Source: Paenibacillaceae bacterium (GTDB lineage: Bacteria > Bacillota > Bacilli > Paenibacillales > NBRC-103111). From it: DNA of 14,360 bases. This document shows positions 6,453 through 14,060 of the stretch, in pieces. The position numbers were made by a program, and so were the translations under genes. Each line of letters opens with the position of its first letter. Within the stretch, counting starts at the first letter, position 1. The notes beneath the pieces are model-generated. The model made no database searches. It was not told the origin of the DNA and saw only the letters and a list, made by a program, of their open reading frames with translations. The DNA lies in the NCBI GenBank assembly GCA_020697475.1, contig JAJFMO010000020.1:1-14360 (forward strand), given 5' to 3'.

Positions 6453-8123
6453 ATGGAGGATCAGAACAAATTTTCGGGTAAAAAGATGGATCGACGCAAG
6501 TTTCTAAAAAAGAGCGGGATCGCCGCTGGGGTAGTGATTGGAGCCGGACTTCTCGGCTCCTGCTCGCTGTGGAAAATGGAGAAATCGACGTCCACCGTGC
6601 CCGAGCCGCCGACGGAAGCCGATTCCGGACAGACGTCCTCCGATCAAGCGTCAGCGGGCTCGAGCGGGGAACCGCCATTCATCGCTTATCCGTTCAAGCT
6701 GGGGATCGCCTCCGGCGATCCGCTGCCGGACGGAGTCGTGCTGTGGACCCGGCTGGCGCCGGCACCGACCAGCACAAACGGCGGGATGCCGAATGAGCCG
6801 TACAACGTGCAATGGGAGGTCGCAGAAGACGAGCAATTCGCACACATCGTCAAGAGCGGGACGGAGAAAGCGACGCCCCAATATGCGCACTCGGTTCATG
6901 CTGAAGTGAGCGGTTTGAAGTCCGATCGATGGTATTACTACCGCTTCAAGGCGGGGTCGGAGGTGAGTCCGACCGGGCGAACCAAAACGGCGCCCGCTGC
7001 GGGCGCCGACATCAAGAAGCTGAACTTTGCCTTCGCCTCGTGCCAGAACTTCCCGGCAGGCTATTTCAGCGCATACGACCATTTGGTCAAAGAGGACATC
7101 GAAGCCGTCATTTTCCTCGGGGATTACATCTACGAGGGAGCCGGTGGCACGATCAAGGGGAGGCAGCATTTTCCGAATAAGGCGATTCATACGCTCTCGG
7201 ACTACCGGCTTCGTTACGGCCAGTACAAGGTCGATCCCGGACTGCAGGCTGCGCATGCGGCGTTCCCGTGGATTGTTGCGCCCGACGACCACGAAGTGCG
7301 CAACGATTGGACGAACGACGGCCCGCCGTACGACGATACGAAAGATTTTCTCGAACGACGCGCTGCGGCGTACCAGGCGTACTACGAGCATATGCCGCTG
7401 CGCAAGGCGGCGTTGCCCAAAGGGCCGGACATGCAGCTTTACCGCCGGTTCACCTATGGCAATCTCGCGGAGTTCAGCGTACTCGATACGAGGCAATTCC
7501 GCTCGCATTACGCTTGCGGCGAAGGCAACATCCGCGCCAACTGCGACGAGCGGCTCGATCCGACACGCTCGATCATGGGCGCCGATCAAGAGAAATGGCT
7601 GTTCGACGGGTTGGCCAAGTCGAAAGCTCGCTGGAACGTCATCCCGCAGCAAGTGATGATGGCGCAGCGGGATCGCGAACCGGGTTCAGGCGTCGCCTAT
7701 CAGATTGACAAGTGGGACGGCTACGTCGCTTCCCGTGATCGATTATTTAAGCACGTTAAAGATAGCAAGATTAAGAATTTCGTCGTCTTGTCTGGCGATC
7801 AGCATAACAATTGGGTTAATTTGCTGAAGGATGATTTCAACGACGAGAAGTCGGCCATCCTCGGTGTCGAATTTCTCGGAACGAGCATCACCTCCGGCGG
7901 CAACGGCTCGGACATGAACGAGGATGGGCGCTCATCGTTGGCTGAAAATCCGCACATGGTCTTTTTCAACGATCAGCGGGGGTATGTCGTCTGCCAAGTG
8001 ACCCCTGATCAGTGGAGAACGGATTTCCGTGTATTGAGTTATGTGAACAAGCAGGGCTCCCCCATCAAGACGCGCGCCTCTTTCGTCATCGCGAACGGGG
8101 TTCCGGGAGTCAGACAGCTGTAA
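6453..8123 (+). CDS. phoD: PhoD-family alkaline phosphatase/phosphodiesterase, Tat-exported
   Basis: 556 aa metallophosphoesterase of the PhoD type. The N-terminus carries a twin-arginine motif (D13-R14-R15-K-F-L) and a hydrophobic stretch ending LLGSC37, so it may be a Tat-exported lipoprotein; a low-complexity Ser/Pro/Glu linker follows to about residue 73. The N-terminal PhoD domain (about 80-180) is followed by the catalytic domain with FASCQ (C197), FLGDYIYE (D224, Y227), PDDHEVRND (D278, D279, H280) and SGDQHNNW (D449, H451). In Bacillus subtilis the homologue cleaves phosphodiesters such as wall teichoic acid. Here it sits 30 bp after a sugar-binding protein and before a glycosidase, so it may act on a phosphorylated or phosphodiester-linked glycan (inference). 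ATG 6453 has AGGAG and GGGAG upstream; ATG 6486 just before the RR motif is possible but lacks a good site. No Pho box was recognised. Confidence 0.93.
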   Translation: MEDQNKFSGKKMDRRKFLKKSGIAAGVVIGAGLLGSCSLWKMEKSTSTVPEPPTEADSGQTSSDQASAGSSGEPPFIAYPFKLGIASGDPLPDGVVLWTRLAPAPTSTNGGMPNEPYNVQWEVAEDEQFAHIVKSGTEKATPQYAHSVHAEVSGLKSDRWYYYRFKAGSEVSPTGRTKTAPAAGADIKKLNFAFASCQNFPAGYFSAYDHLVKEDIEAVIFLGDYIYEGAGGTIKGRQHFPNKAIHTLSDYRLRYGQYKVDPGLQAAHAAFPWIVAPDDHEVRNDWTNDGPPYDDTKDFLERRAAAYQAYYEHMPLRKAALPKGPDMQLYRRFTYGNLAEFSVLDTRQFRSHYACGEGNIRANCDERLDPTRSIMGADQEKWLFDGLAKSKARWNVIPQQVMMAQRDREPGSGVAYQIDKWDGYVASRDRLFKHVKDSKIKNFVVLSGDQHNNWVNLLKDDFNDEKSAILGVEFLGTSITSGGNGSDMNEDGRSSLAENPHMVFFNDQRGYVVCQVTPDQWRTDFRVLSYVNKQGSPIKTRASFVIANGVPGVRQL

Positions 8124-8216
8124 AAATTAGATTGAAAAATGCCGGAAATAAAGAGAGAATAGCAACAGGATGGATAGGTTTTGCACTATGGCGGATACAC
8201 AGAGGGAGTTGGAGAG

Positions 8217-9905
8217 ATGGAAGTGAAAGACAGCAAGCTGGAAACCCGGTGCCTCCATTCGTTGGCGAAGGTGTTTCCCGATTTGGAATTGACGGAACCA
8301 CCGATTGGCAGAAGGAGCGCCTTGCTTGACGAGGTCGTTTCATTCCAAGTTGCTTTTAGGGCTACTCAAGGCAACAAACCGATCAAATTTATTCGAGTGC
8401 GGGTCGAATCGGAATTGGCGGAGCGGTCGACGGTGCGTCTGGTCGGCTTGTCTCCTTCGGAAATGCCGAATTACAGCCTTCATGACGATAACGTGCTCCG
8501 CGGCAAACCCGGATTGTTCCCCGATCCGCTGTATCCCATTTCGGAGACGGACGGGGTGGCGGCTGTTGTCGGGCAATGGCGCTCGTTGTGGGTAAGTGTG
8601 GATTTGCGCGGGCGTTCATCTGATGAAGTTGCGCCCGGGTTTCATGTTGTCACAGTCGTTTTCGAGTTGGAAAATGGCGAGCGGCTCGCGGAAGAAGCGA
8701 TGGGGCTCGACGTGATCGGTGCAAAGCTTCCGGCTCAGCAATTGAAGCATACGGAATGGTTCCATACGGATTGTTTGGCGAACTATTACGGGGATGAAGT
8801 GTTCAGTGAAGGACATTGGCGACGGATCGAACAGTTTATCAAGACGGCGGCCGATCACGGAATCAATATGCTGCTGACCCCGATTTTCACCCCTCCGCTG
8901 GATACGAAGGTGGGCGGGGAGCGTCCGACGGTTCAGTTGATTGACGTTTACGTCGAGGGTGGCGGCAAGTATCGTTTCGGCTTCGATCGGCTTACACGTT
9001 GGATCGAATTATGCGAGCGGGCGGGCATCCGCTATTTCGAATTTTCCCATTTGTTTACCCAATGGGGAGCCGCCCATGCGCCGAAAATTGTGGCGACGAA
9101 TCCCGACGGCACGACCACACGCATCTTCGGCTGGGAAACGGATGCCGCGGGTGAGGAGTATGCCGGATTCCTTGGGCAATTTTTGCCGCAACTGGTGCAG
9201 TACTTGAAAGATCGCGGTATCGCCGCCGAACGCTGCTATTTTCATATTTCGGACGAGCCGCGTATTGCCCATATGGATTCTTACCGCAAGGCGAAAGATT
9301 TGGCGAGCCGATATTTAACGGGGTTTATGATTATCGACGCATTGTCGAATTTCGAGTTTTACGAAAGCGGGCTGGTTCCTCATCCGGTGCCGTCCAGCAA
9401 CCATATTGAGCCGTTTCTGGAAGCCAACATTCCGCAGCTGTGGACGTACTATTGCTGCAGTCAGTTCAAGGACGTGTCGAACCGCTTCTTCGACATGCCG
9501 TCGGCGCGCAACCGGATCATCGGGATGCAGCTGTACAAGTTCCAAATCGATGGGTTTTTGCATTGGGGCTACAACTTCTGGAATTCGCAATTTTCGATCA
9601 AACCGATCGACCCGTTTCGCGTAACCGACGCCGACTTTGCTTTTCCTTCGGGCGACGCCTTCCTCGTCTATCCCGGGGAAGAAGGACCGATTGCGTCGAT
9701 ACGCATGGAAGTGTTTTACGAAGCGTTGCAGGATTTGCGCAGCCTGGAACTGTTGGAATCGCTGATCGGGCGCGAGAAGACGATGCAGCTGTTGGAGGAA
9801 GGCTTGGAGCAGAAGATCACATTCGACCGTTATCCGCAAGACGCCGACTGGCTGTTGGATCGCCGGGAAAAGATCAATGAGGCGATTCGAGCGGCGAAGG
9901 CATAA
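8217..9905 (+). CDS. GH123-like (DUF4091) glycoside hydrolase
   Basis: 562 aa. It has a beta-rich N-terminal domain (about 1-170), then a TIM-barrel-like region with INMLLTPIFTPP (216-227), FSHLFTQWGAAHAPK (276-290), the acidic pair HISDEPR (D346-E347), and WTYYCC and FLHWGYNFWN further on. Neighbouring Asp-Glu residues are the catalytic pair of GH123 beta-N-acetylgalactosaminidases, which work by substrate assistance from the 2-acetamido group; the broader DUF4091 group is poorly characterised. There is no signal peptide, so it is probably intracellular. Start ATG 8217 has GAGGGAG 8 nt upstream; a longer frame from TTG 8181 lacks comparable support. The 93-bp gap to PhoD holds no terminator. 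Family fairly secure; substrate (a GalNAc-type sugar) inferred. Confidence 0.85.
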   Translation: MEVKDSKLETRCLHSLAKVFPDLELTEPPIGRRSALLDEVVSFQVAFRATQGNKPIKFIRVRVESELAERSTVRLVGLSPSEMPNYSLHDDNVLRGKPGLFPDPLYPISETDGVAAVVGQWRSLWVSVDLRGRSSDEVAPGFHVVTVVFELENGERLAEEAMGLDVIGAKLPAQQLKHTEWFHTDCLANYYGDEVFSEGHWRRIEQFIKTAADHGINMLLTPIFTPPLDTKVGGERPTVQLIDVYVEGGGKYRFGFDRLTRWIELCERAGIRYFEFSHLFTQWGAAHAPKIVATNPDGTTTRIFGWETDAAGEEYAGFLGQFLPQLVQYLKDRGIAAERCYFHISDEPRIAHMDSYRKAKDLASRYLTGFMIIDALSNFEFYESGLVPHPVPSSNHIEPFLEANIPQLWTYYCCSQFKDVSNRFFDMPSARNRIIGMQLYKFQIDGFLHWGYNFWNSQFSIKPIDPFRVTDADFAFPSGDAFLVYPGEEGPIASIRMEVFYEALQDLRSLELLESLIGREKTMQLLEEGLEQKITFDRYPQDADWLLDRREKINEAIRAAKA

Positions 9906-9920
9906 TTTCGGTCCGGCAAA

Positions 9921-9949
9921 TTGTGACAAGTAGGGCGACTGTACTTAAT
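9921..9949 (+). promoter_or_regulatory. Weak putative internal promoter
   Basis: TTGTGA, 17 bp, CTTAAT (4 of 6 matches each) lies in the 76-bp gap between the GH123-like and MR-like genes. It could give extra transcription of the last two genes of the block, which otherwise read through from upstream. Confidence 0.3.
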
Positions 9950-9981
9950 GCGGTGAATTTATGTAGATGAGGAGAATCGGC

Positions 9982-11133
9982 ATGTCAAAAATCGATATTC
10001 CGAAACAATGGCGGGTTGAGCGAATCGAATGGGCGATGCTTCCGGGGAGACGTCCTCGTGAAGCGGGCTGCAACGCCCGGTTGGGCGTGCATGGACAGAA
10101 TGTGGCGGCACGGATTGGCCGGGTAACGATCGGCGGTGTCAGCGGCTTCGGCTGGACACGGGTCGGGCGCGAGCAGGCGGAAGCATGGATTGGTCGGTCG
10201 GCTAACGAGTTGTTCGACGAAGAAGGGAAAGTTCAACGGGAATTCCGTGGATTCGAATACCCTCTGCTCGATTGGCTGGGACGCGTGGCCGGTAAGCCGG
10301 TGTTTCGCCTGTTCGGGTCGGCGGATGCTTCTTCGCAATCGCCTGTTGATGTACCCTGCTACGACACTACTCTTTACTTCGACGATCTTCATCTGAGCGA
10401 CACGGGAGCGGCCGTCGATTTGCTGAAACGAGAGGCAGCGGAAGGTTTGGCGCTCGGCCATCGCCACTTCAAGATTAAAGTCGGCCGCGGCGCACGTTGG
10501 ATGGAGCATGCGGATGGACTTGCCCGGGATATCGCAATCATCCATGGGGTGCGGGAGACGATCGGCGCGAACGGCCGCATCATGATTGACGCCAACAACG
10601 GCTATACGTTGAACGGGACGAAAGAAGTGTTGGCGGCGACGGCGGGCGCTCGGCTGTATTGGCTGGAGGAAGCTTTTCACGAGGATAAAATTTTGTACGA
10701 AGACTTGCGGCAATGGATGGCGAAGGAAGGGCTGAACGCTCTGATCGCCGACGGCGAAGGGCAGGCGTCTCCCAGCTTGGTGGAATGGGCCGAGCAGGGG
10801 GTAATCGACGTGGTGCAGTATGACATATTCGGTTATGGCTTCTGCGCTTGGATAGAACTCGGCCGAAAGCTCGACGCCAGCCATGTGAAGTCGGCGCCGC
10901 ACAGCTACGGCAATGTGTTCGGCAACTATGCCTCCGGCCACTTGGCCGCCGCGATTGCAGGCTACCAATTCGAAGAGTGGGATCCTGTGGCTGTGGAGGG
11001 GCTTGACGACAGCGCCTATGCGGTTCGCGACGGGATTGTGCGTCTGCCGGAAACGCCCGGATTCGGGTTGCAGCTCGACGACGGTTACTTTGCGCGCAAG
11101 CGTGAGGAGACGGGCTGGCTCGTCGGGAAGTAA
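9982..11133 (+). CDS. Enolase-superfamily mandelate racemase/muconate lactonizing-type enzyme, probable sugar-acid dehydratase
   Basis: 383 aa. It would abstract the proton alpha to a carboxylate, most likely in sugar-acid dehydration or epimerisation, using Mg2+. The catalytic parts are complete: K164-I-K166, metal ligands D203 (MIDANNG), E229 or E230 (YWLEEAF) and E259 (ADGEG), and the D281/H307 dyad (QYDIFG, SAPHSYGN) that marks the MR subgroup and acid-sugar dehydratases. A short capping domain covers residues 1-120. Start ATG 9982 has GAGGAG 7 nt upstream; the in-frame ATG at 9967 lies within that ribosome site. Sulfatase 2 begins 35 bp after its stop, suggesting a shared transcript. The role, processing a uronate or aldonate released from the glycan, is inferred from context. 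Confidence 0.9.
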   Translation: MSKIDIPKQWRVERIEWAMLPGRRPREAGCNARLGVHGQNVAARIGRVTIGGVSGFGWTRVGREQAEAWIGRSANELFDEEGKVQREFRGFEYPLLDWLGRVAGKPVFRLFGSADASSQSPVDVPCYDTTLYFDDLHLSDTGAAVDLLKREAAEGLALGHRHFKIKVGRGARWMEHADGLARDIAIIHGVRETIGANGRIMIDANNGYTLNGTKEVLAATAGARLYWLEEAFHEDKILYEDLRQWMAKEGLNALIADGEGQASPSLVEWAEQGVIDVVQYDIFGYGFCAWIELGRKLDASHVKSAPHSYGNVFGNYASGHLAAAIAGYQFEEWDPVAVEGLDDSAYAVRDGIVRLPETPGFGLQLDDGYFARKREETGWLVGK

Positions 11134-11168
11134 AGGCGTAAAGGCCATCGATGGGAGGAGGATCCGCA

Positions 11169-12656
11169 TTGAGCGATTCAGAGAAGCGAGTCAAGCCGAA
11201 TGTATTGCTGATTACAGTAGACCATTGGCCCGGGAATCTGCTGGGCTGTGAAGGCCACGAAGAGGTGCAGACGCCAACGCTGGATGCGCTGGCGAAGTGC
11301 GGCGTTCGGTTTACCCGGGCGTATAGTACGACGCCGGTGTGCATTCCCGCCCGGCGGGAGCTCATGACCGGTCTCAGTGCCCGAAGCCATGGGGATCGGT
11401 CGTTCCAGGAGCGGTTGGAGATGCCGTCAGTAACGACTCTGCCCCAGGCGTTCCGCGATCAAGGTTATCAGGCGTATGCCGTAGGCAAGTTGCACGTCTA
11501 CCCTCAGCGTTCGCGAATCGGTTTCGACGACGTACTTCTGAACGAAGAAGGGCGAAAGGTGAATTTTCCTCATGAGATGAGAGAGGACGACTATACCCGG
11601 TTCCTCAACCGTGCCGGATATGCGGGAACGGACTATGCCCACGCCATGTCCAACAACAACTATTTGGTCAGACCTTGGCATCTGCCGGAAGAAATGCATC
11701 CCACCTACTGGACGGCAGCCCAGATGTGCGAGCAGATCCTGCGGAAGGATCCAAGCAGGCCGGCTTTCTGGTATTGCGGGTTTACGGCGCCTCATCCGCC
11801 GCTCGTACCTCCGCAGGTTTTTCTGGATATGTACCGCGACGTCGAGCCGGAACAGCCGGCTGTTGGGGAATGGGCGAAACAGTTCGAAGATCTGCCATAT
11901 GCTCTCCAATATTACAGCAGTCTCTACGATCTCAAATCTGACAGATCCGTCCGAGATGCGTTAAGGGGCTTCTATGCTTCCTGTACACAGATTGATCATG
12001 CGATCCGCCTGATCATCGGCACGCTGCGGGAAGAGAAACTGCTGGACCAAACGATTATCGCCTTTGTATCGGATCATGGAGACATGTTGGGTCGTCATGG
12101 ACTTTGGGCTAAAAATGTGTTTTACGAGCCGTCCTGCCGGGTACCGCTTCTCATCGTCCCGACATTGGATGATTCCTCGTTCGGGTTTAACGCGACGGAC
12201 GAACGACTGATCGAGCTAAGGGACATCATGCCGACGCTGCTGGATATGTGCGGCTTGGACGTTCCGGCCTCGGTGGAGGGATTCTCATTGGCCAATCGGA
12301 ACAATCGGCGTGATGAAGTCTACGGCGAGCTATGGGAAGACGACCGTGCAACGCGCATGATCTGTACGGATCGCTATAAGCTGGTCTATTATGCCGTTGG
12401 CAATCGGATCCAACTGTTCGATCTTCAGGAAGATCCACAGGAACTGAACGACCTTGCGAATGATCCTTTATATAAGGAAGTGCTGCAAGAATTGACGGAA
12501 AGGCTGATGTCGCGGTTGTACGGCCAAGATTTGCATTGGGTGAAAGAAGGGGAGATTGCCGGACGCCCCGATCAGCCCTTCGAATTCAAGCCGGTTCATC
12601 CGAATTGCGGCGTCTTGAAAAATCGGGATCTCCTTATTCAAAGAGGCTTGAGATAA
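11169..12656 (+). CDS. Type I (C-type) sulfatase (sulfatase 2)
   Basis: 495 aa. The N-terminal strand NVLLITVDHW holds the metal ligand D18. The formylglycine signature is C58-I-P-A-R62 followed by ELMTG, with GKLH (K107, H109), FTAPHPP (H209), SDHGD (D302-H303) and WAKNVFYEPSCRVPLLI after it. This pattern is of the choline/iduronate-sulfatase-like branch rather than the AtsA-like type of sulfatase 1, so the two probably attack different sulfate positions. I chose TTG 11169, which has GGGAGGAGG about 7 nt upstream; the in-frame ATG at 11151 overlaps that ribosome site and would add Gly-rich residues. No signal peptide. It ends the plus-strand block, with only 32 bp to the converging oxidoreductase gene. 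Confidence 0.95.
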   Translation: MSDSEKRVKPNVLLITVDHWPGNLLGCEGHEEVQTPTLDALAKCGVRFTRAYSTTPVCIPARRELMTGLSARSHGDRSFQERLEMPSVTTLPQAFRDQGYQAYAVGKLHVYPQRSRIGFDDVLLNEEGRKVNFPHEMREDDYTRFLNRAGYAGTDYAHAMSNNNYLVRPWHLPEEMHPTYWTAAQMCEQILRKDPSRPAFWYCGFTAPHPPLVPPQVFLDMYRDVEPEQPAVGEWAKQFEDLPYALQYYSSLYDLKSDRSVRDALRGFYASCTQIDHAIRLIIGTLREEKLLDQTIIAFVSDHGDMLGRHGLWAKNVFYEPSCRVPLLIVPTLDDSSFGFNATDERLIELRDIMPTLLDMCGLDVPASVEGFSLANRNNRRDEVYGELWEDDRATRMICTDRYKLVYYAVGNRIQLFDLQEDPQELNDLANDPLYKEVLQELTERLMSRLYGQDLHWVKEGEIAGRPDQPFEFKPVHPNCGVLKNRDLLIQRGLR

Positions 12657-12688
12657 GCGGCTGTCTTCCCCTGCACCCCATCAACAGC

Positions 12689-13876
12689 CTATTCCTGATA
12701 CAGCGCAAATCGCCGATAACCGTCCAACGCGAATGGCGCGGAAGGCACCGCCCATGGCTCGCCAAGCTCCGAGAACAGCTTGCCTTCCGCCGCCGCACGG
12801 GCGATCACTACAGAAAGCCGCTCCCAATACTCCACAGGCAGCGGATGAATTGCCTTCGCCGACTCGAACGCTCCGTTGGTCGCCTGCACGAAGCTGCGGC
12901 AGGCGTCGACCGGGCAATACAGCGTCTTCTGCCCGGCATCCCCGGCCGCGATCGCTTCCATCAAATTCATATACATATTGCGCGTCAAATCTTCTTTTGG
13001 GAACTCCAACACCCGCTCGTTGCCGTCCGCACCCACGACCTTCAACCGATGGCCATAGTCCCATACCATTTTCCCCGCCGTTCCATGCGCAACCAGTTGC
13101 GGCGTATCGCTCGAGCTGTGGCACAGCGTCGCATAAAACCGCACGTCCACGCCGCACGCCGTCTCGATCCGCACGCACGACGTATCTTCCGCATCAATCG
13201 CATGCCCATGGTACAGCTCCGCCTGCACGCGCACCGGCGCCGCTTTCGCGGGATCGCCCATCCCCGCAGCATAAAGACAGTTATTGAGCAAATGGCTGAA
13301 CGGATTGTTCATCGTCCCATCGAGAACGTACTGCCCCGATTGGGTCAGTTTCCCCGCCCACGCCGTCCTCGCGTAGTACTCGTCGGTGCGGTGCCACAAC
13401 CCGGTTCCCGTCACCTGCTTCAACTCTCCCACGGCTCCATCTCGAAGCAACTCCAGCAGCTTGCGAAACGCATTAATTCCCGTCATCTGAAAAGAAACGG
13501 AGCAAAGTTTCCCCGTACGCCGTGAAACTTCGGCCATCTCTTCAACATCCTGGACGGTCACCGCCGGCGGTTTCTCCGTCAATGCATGCATGCCGTGCTC
13601 CATCGCATAGACGCACATCGGCTTATGCAGCGCGATTGGAGTAGCGATCGCCACGAAGTCGATTTCCGGATGCGCCTGAATCATTTCCCGGTAATCGACA
13701 TATGGCTTCACCCCGATTCCGACGAGACTATCGTAATAGGGGCGGTTCGCCTCCGGATTCGGTTCGGCGAATGCGACACACTTCAGCCGTCTCTCGGACG
13801 CATGCTCCACCATTTGTTTCGTATGGTTTTTCCCGAACCCGCCGATCCCGATCAATGCCGCATTGTATTGTTTCAT
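12689..13876 (-). CDS. Gfo/Idh/MocA-family NAD(P)-dependent oxidoreductase
   Basis: 395 aa. The Rossmann dinucleotide motif G10-I-G12-G13-F-G15 follows the first strand, ATP at 78-80 and the family motif E101-K102-P103 follow, and the C-terminal alpha/beta domain carries NNPFSH with H195 in the usual catalytic position. Members oxidise or reduce sugars, inositols and amino sugars or act as sugar dehydratase-like enzymes; the exact substrate cannot be read. ATG at 13876 has AAGGAG (13887-13892) 10 nt upstream and a strong promoter of its own, so it forms a single-gene unit divergent from sulfatase 3 and convergent with sulfatase 2. Its place among sulfatases suggests oxidation of a desulfated sugar (inference). 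Confidence 0.94.
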   Translation of the reverse strand: MKQYNAALIGIGGFGKNHTKQMVEHASERRLKCVAFAEPNPEANRPYYDSLVGIGVKPYVDYREMIQAHPEIDFVAIATPIALHKPMCVYAMEHGMHALTEKPPAVTVQDVEEMAEVSRRTGKLCSVSFQMTGINAFRKLLELLRDGAVGELKQVTGTGLWHRTDEYYARTAWAGKLTQSGQYVLDGTMNNPFSHLLNNCLYAAGMGDPAKAAPVRVQAELYHGHAIDAEDTSCVRIETACGVDVRFYATLCHSSSDTPQLVAHGTAGKMVWDYGHRLKVVGADGNERVLEFPKEDLTRNMYMNLMEAIAAGDAGQKTLYCPVDACRSFVQATNGAFESAKAIHPLPVEYWERLSVVIARAAAEGKLFSELGEPWAVPSAPFALDGYRRFALYQE

Positions 13877-13908
13877 CCCTCGTTCGCTCCTTATGCCGAT
13901 TTGCCGAC

Positions 13909-13938
13909 ATTATCCTCCTGAATATGGACGTATGTCAA
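13909..13938 (-). promoter_or_regulatory. Strong SigA-type promoter of the oxidoreductase gene
   Basis: On the minus strand TTGACA (perfect -35) is followed after 18 bp by GATAAT (5 of 6 at -10). Transcription would start about 26 nt before the ATG, leaving a short leader with AAGGAG. Confidence 0.7.
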
Positions 13939-13983
13939 TCGAATTCAAGAAGCTTTTTCGCGGATTGGGAAGGCAAAAAACAT

Positions 13984-14012
13984 TTGGCGCGTTTGTCCAT
14001 TTCTGATAACAT
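13984..14012 (+). promoter_or_regulatory. Putative extended -10 promoter of sulfatase 3
   Basis: TTGGCG, 17 bp, TAACAT with a TGA just before it (extended -10 pattern TGN). TCTGATAACAT (14002-14012) and TCTGATAGGAT (14017-14027) form a direct repeat over and after the -10 region and could be operator half-sites. Confidence 0.4.
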
Positions 14013-14060
14013 GATCTCTGATAGGATAGCCCGATTCCCTGGAACAAGGAGATGAGAAAC

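Noticed and set aside
8181..8216. TTG start giving 12 extra residues to the GH123-like protein
   Set aside because: ATG 8217 has GAGGGAG at 8 nt; the extra residues merely translate that ribosome-site region.
9985..11169. 394-aa minus-strand ORF antisense to the MR-like gene
   Set aside because: Composition is that of an antisense frame and the plus strand holds every enolase-superfamily catalytic residue.
12659..12689. GGCTGT...ACAGCC inverted repeat between the converging genes as a bidirectional terminator
   Set aside because: Only 6 bp of stem with a 19-nt loop and no T-run on either side; too weak to call.
13728..13910. Minus-strand ORF starting at an ATG just after AGGAGG (plus-strand TCCTCCT)
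   Set aside because: The ATG overlaps the -10 element of the oxidoreductase promoter, and the frame runs out of phase through the oxidoreductase gene.
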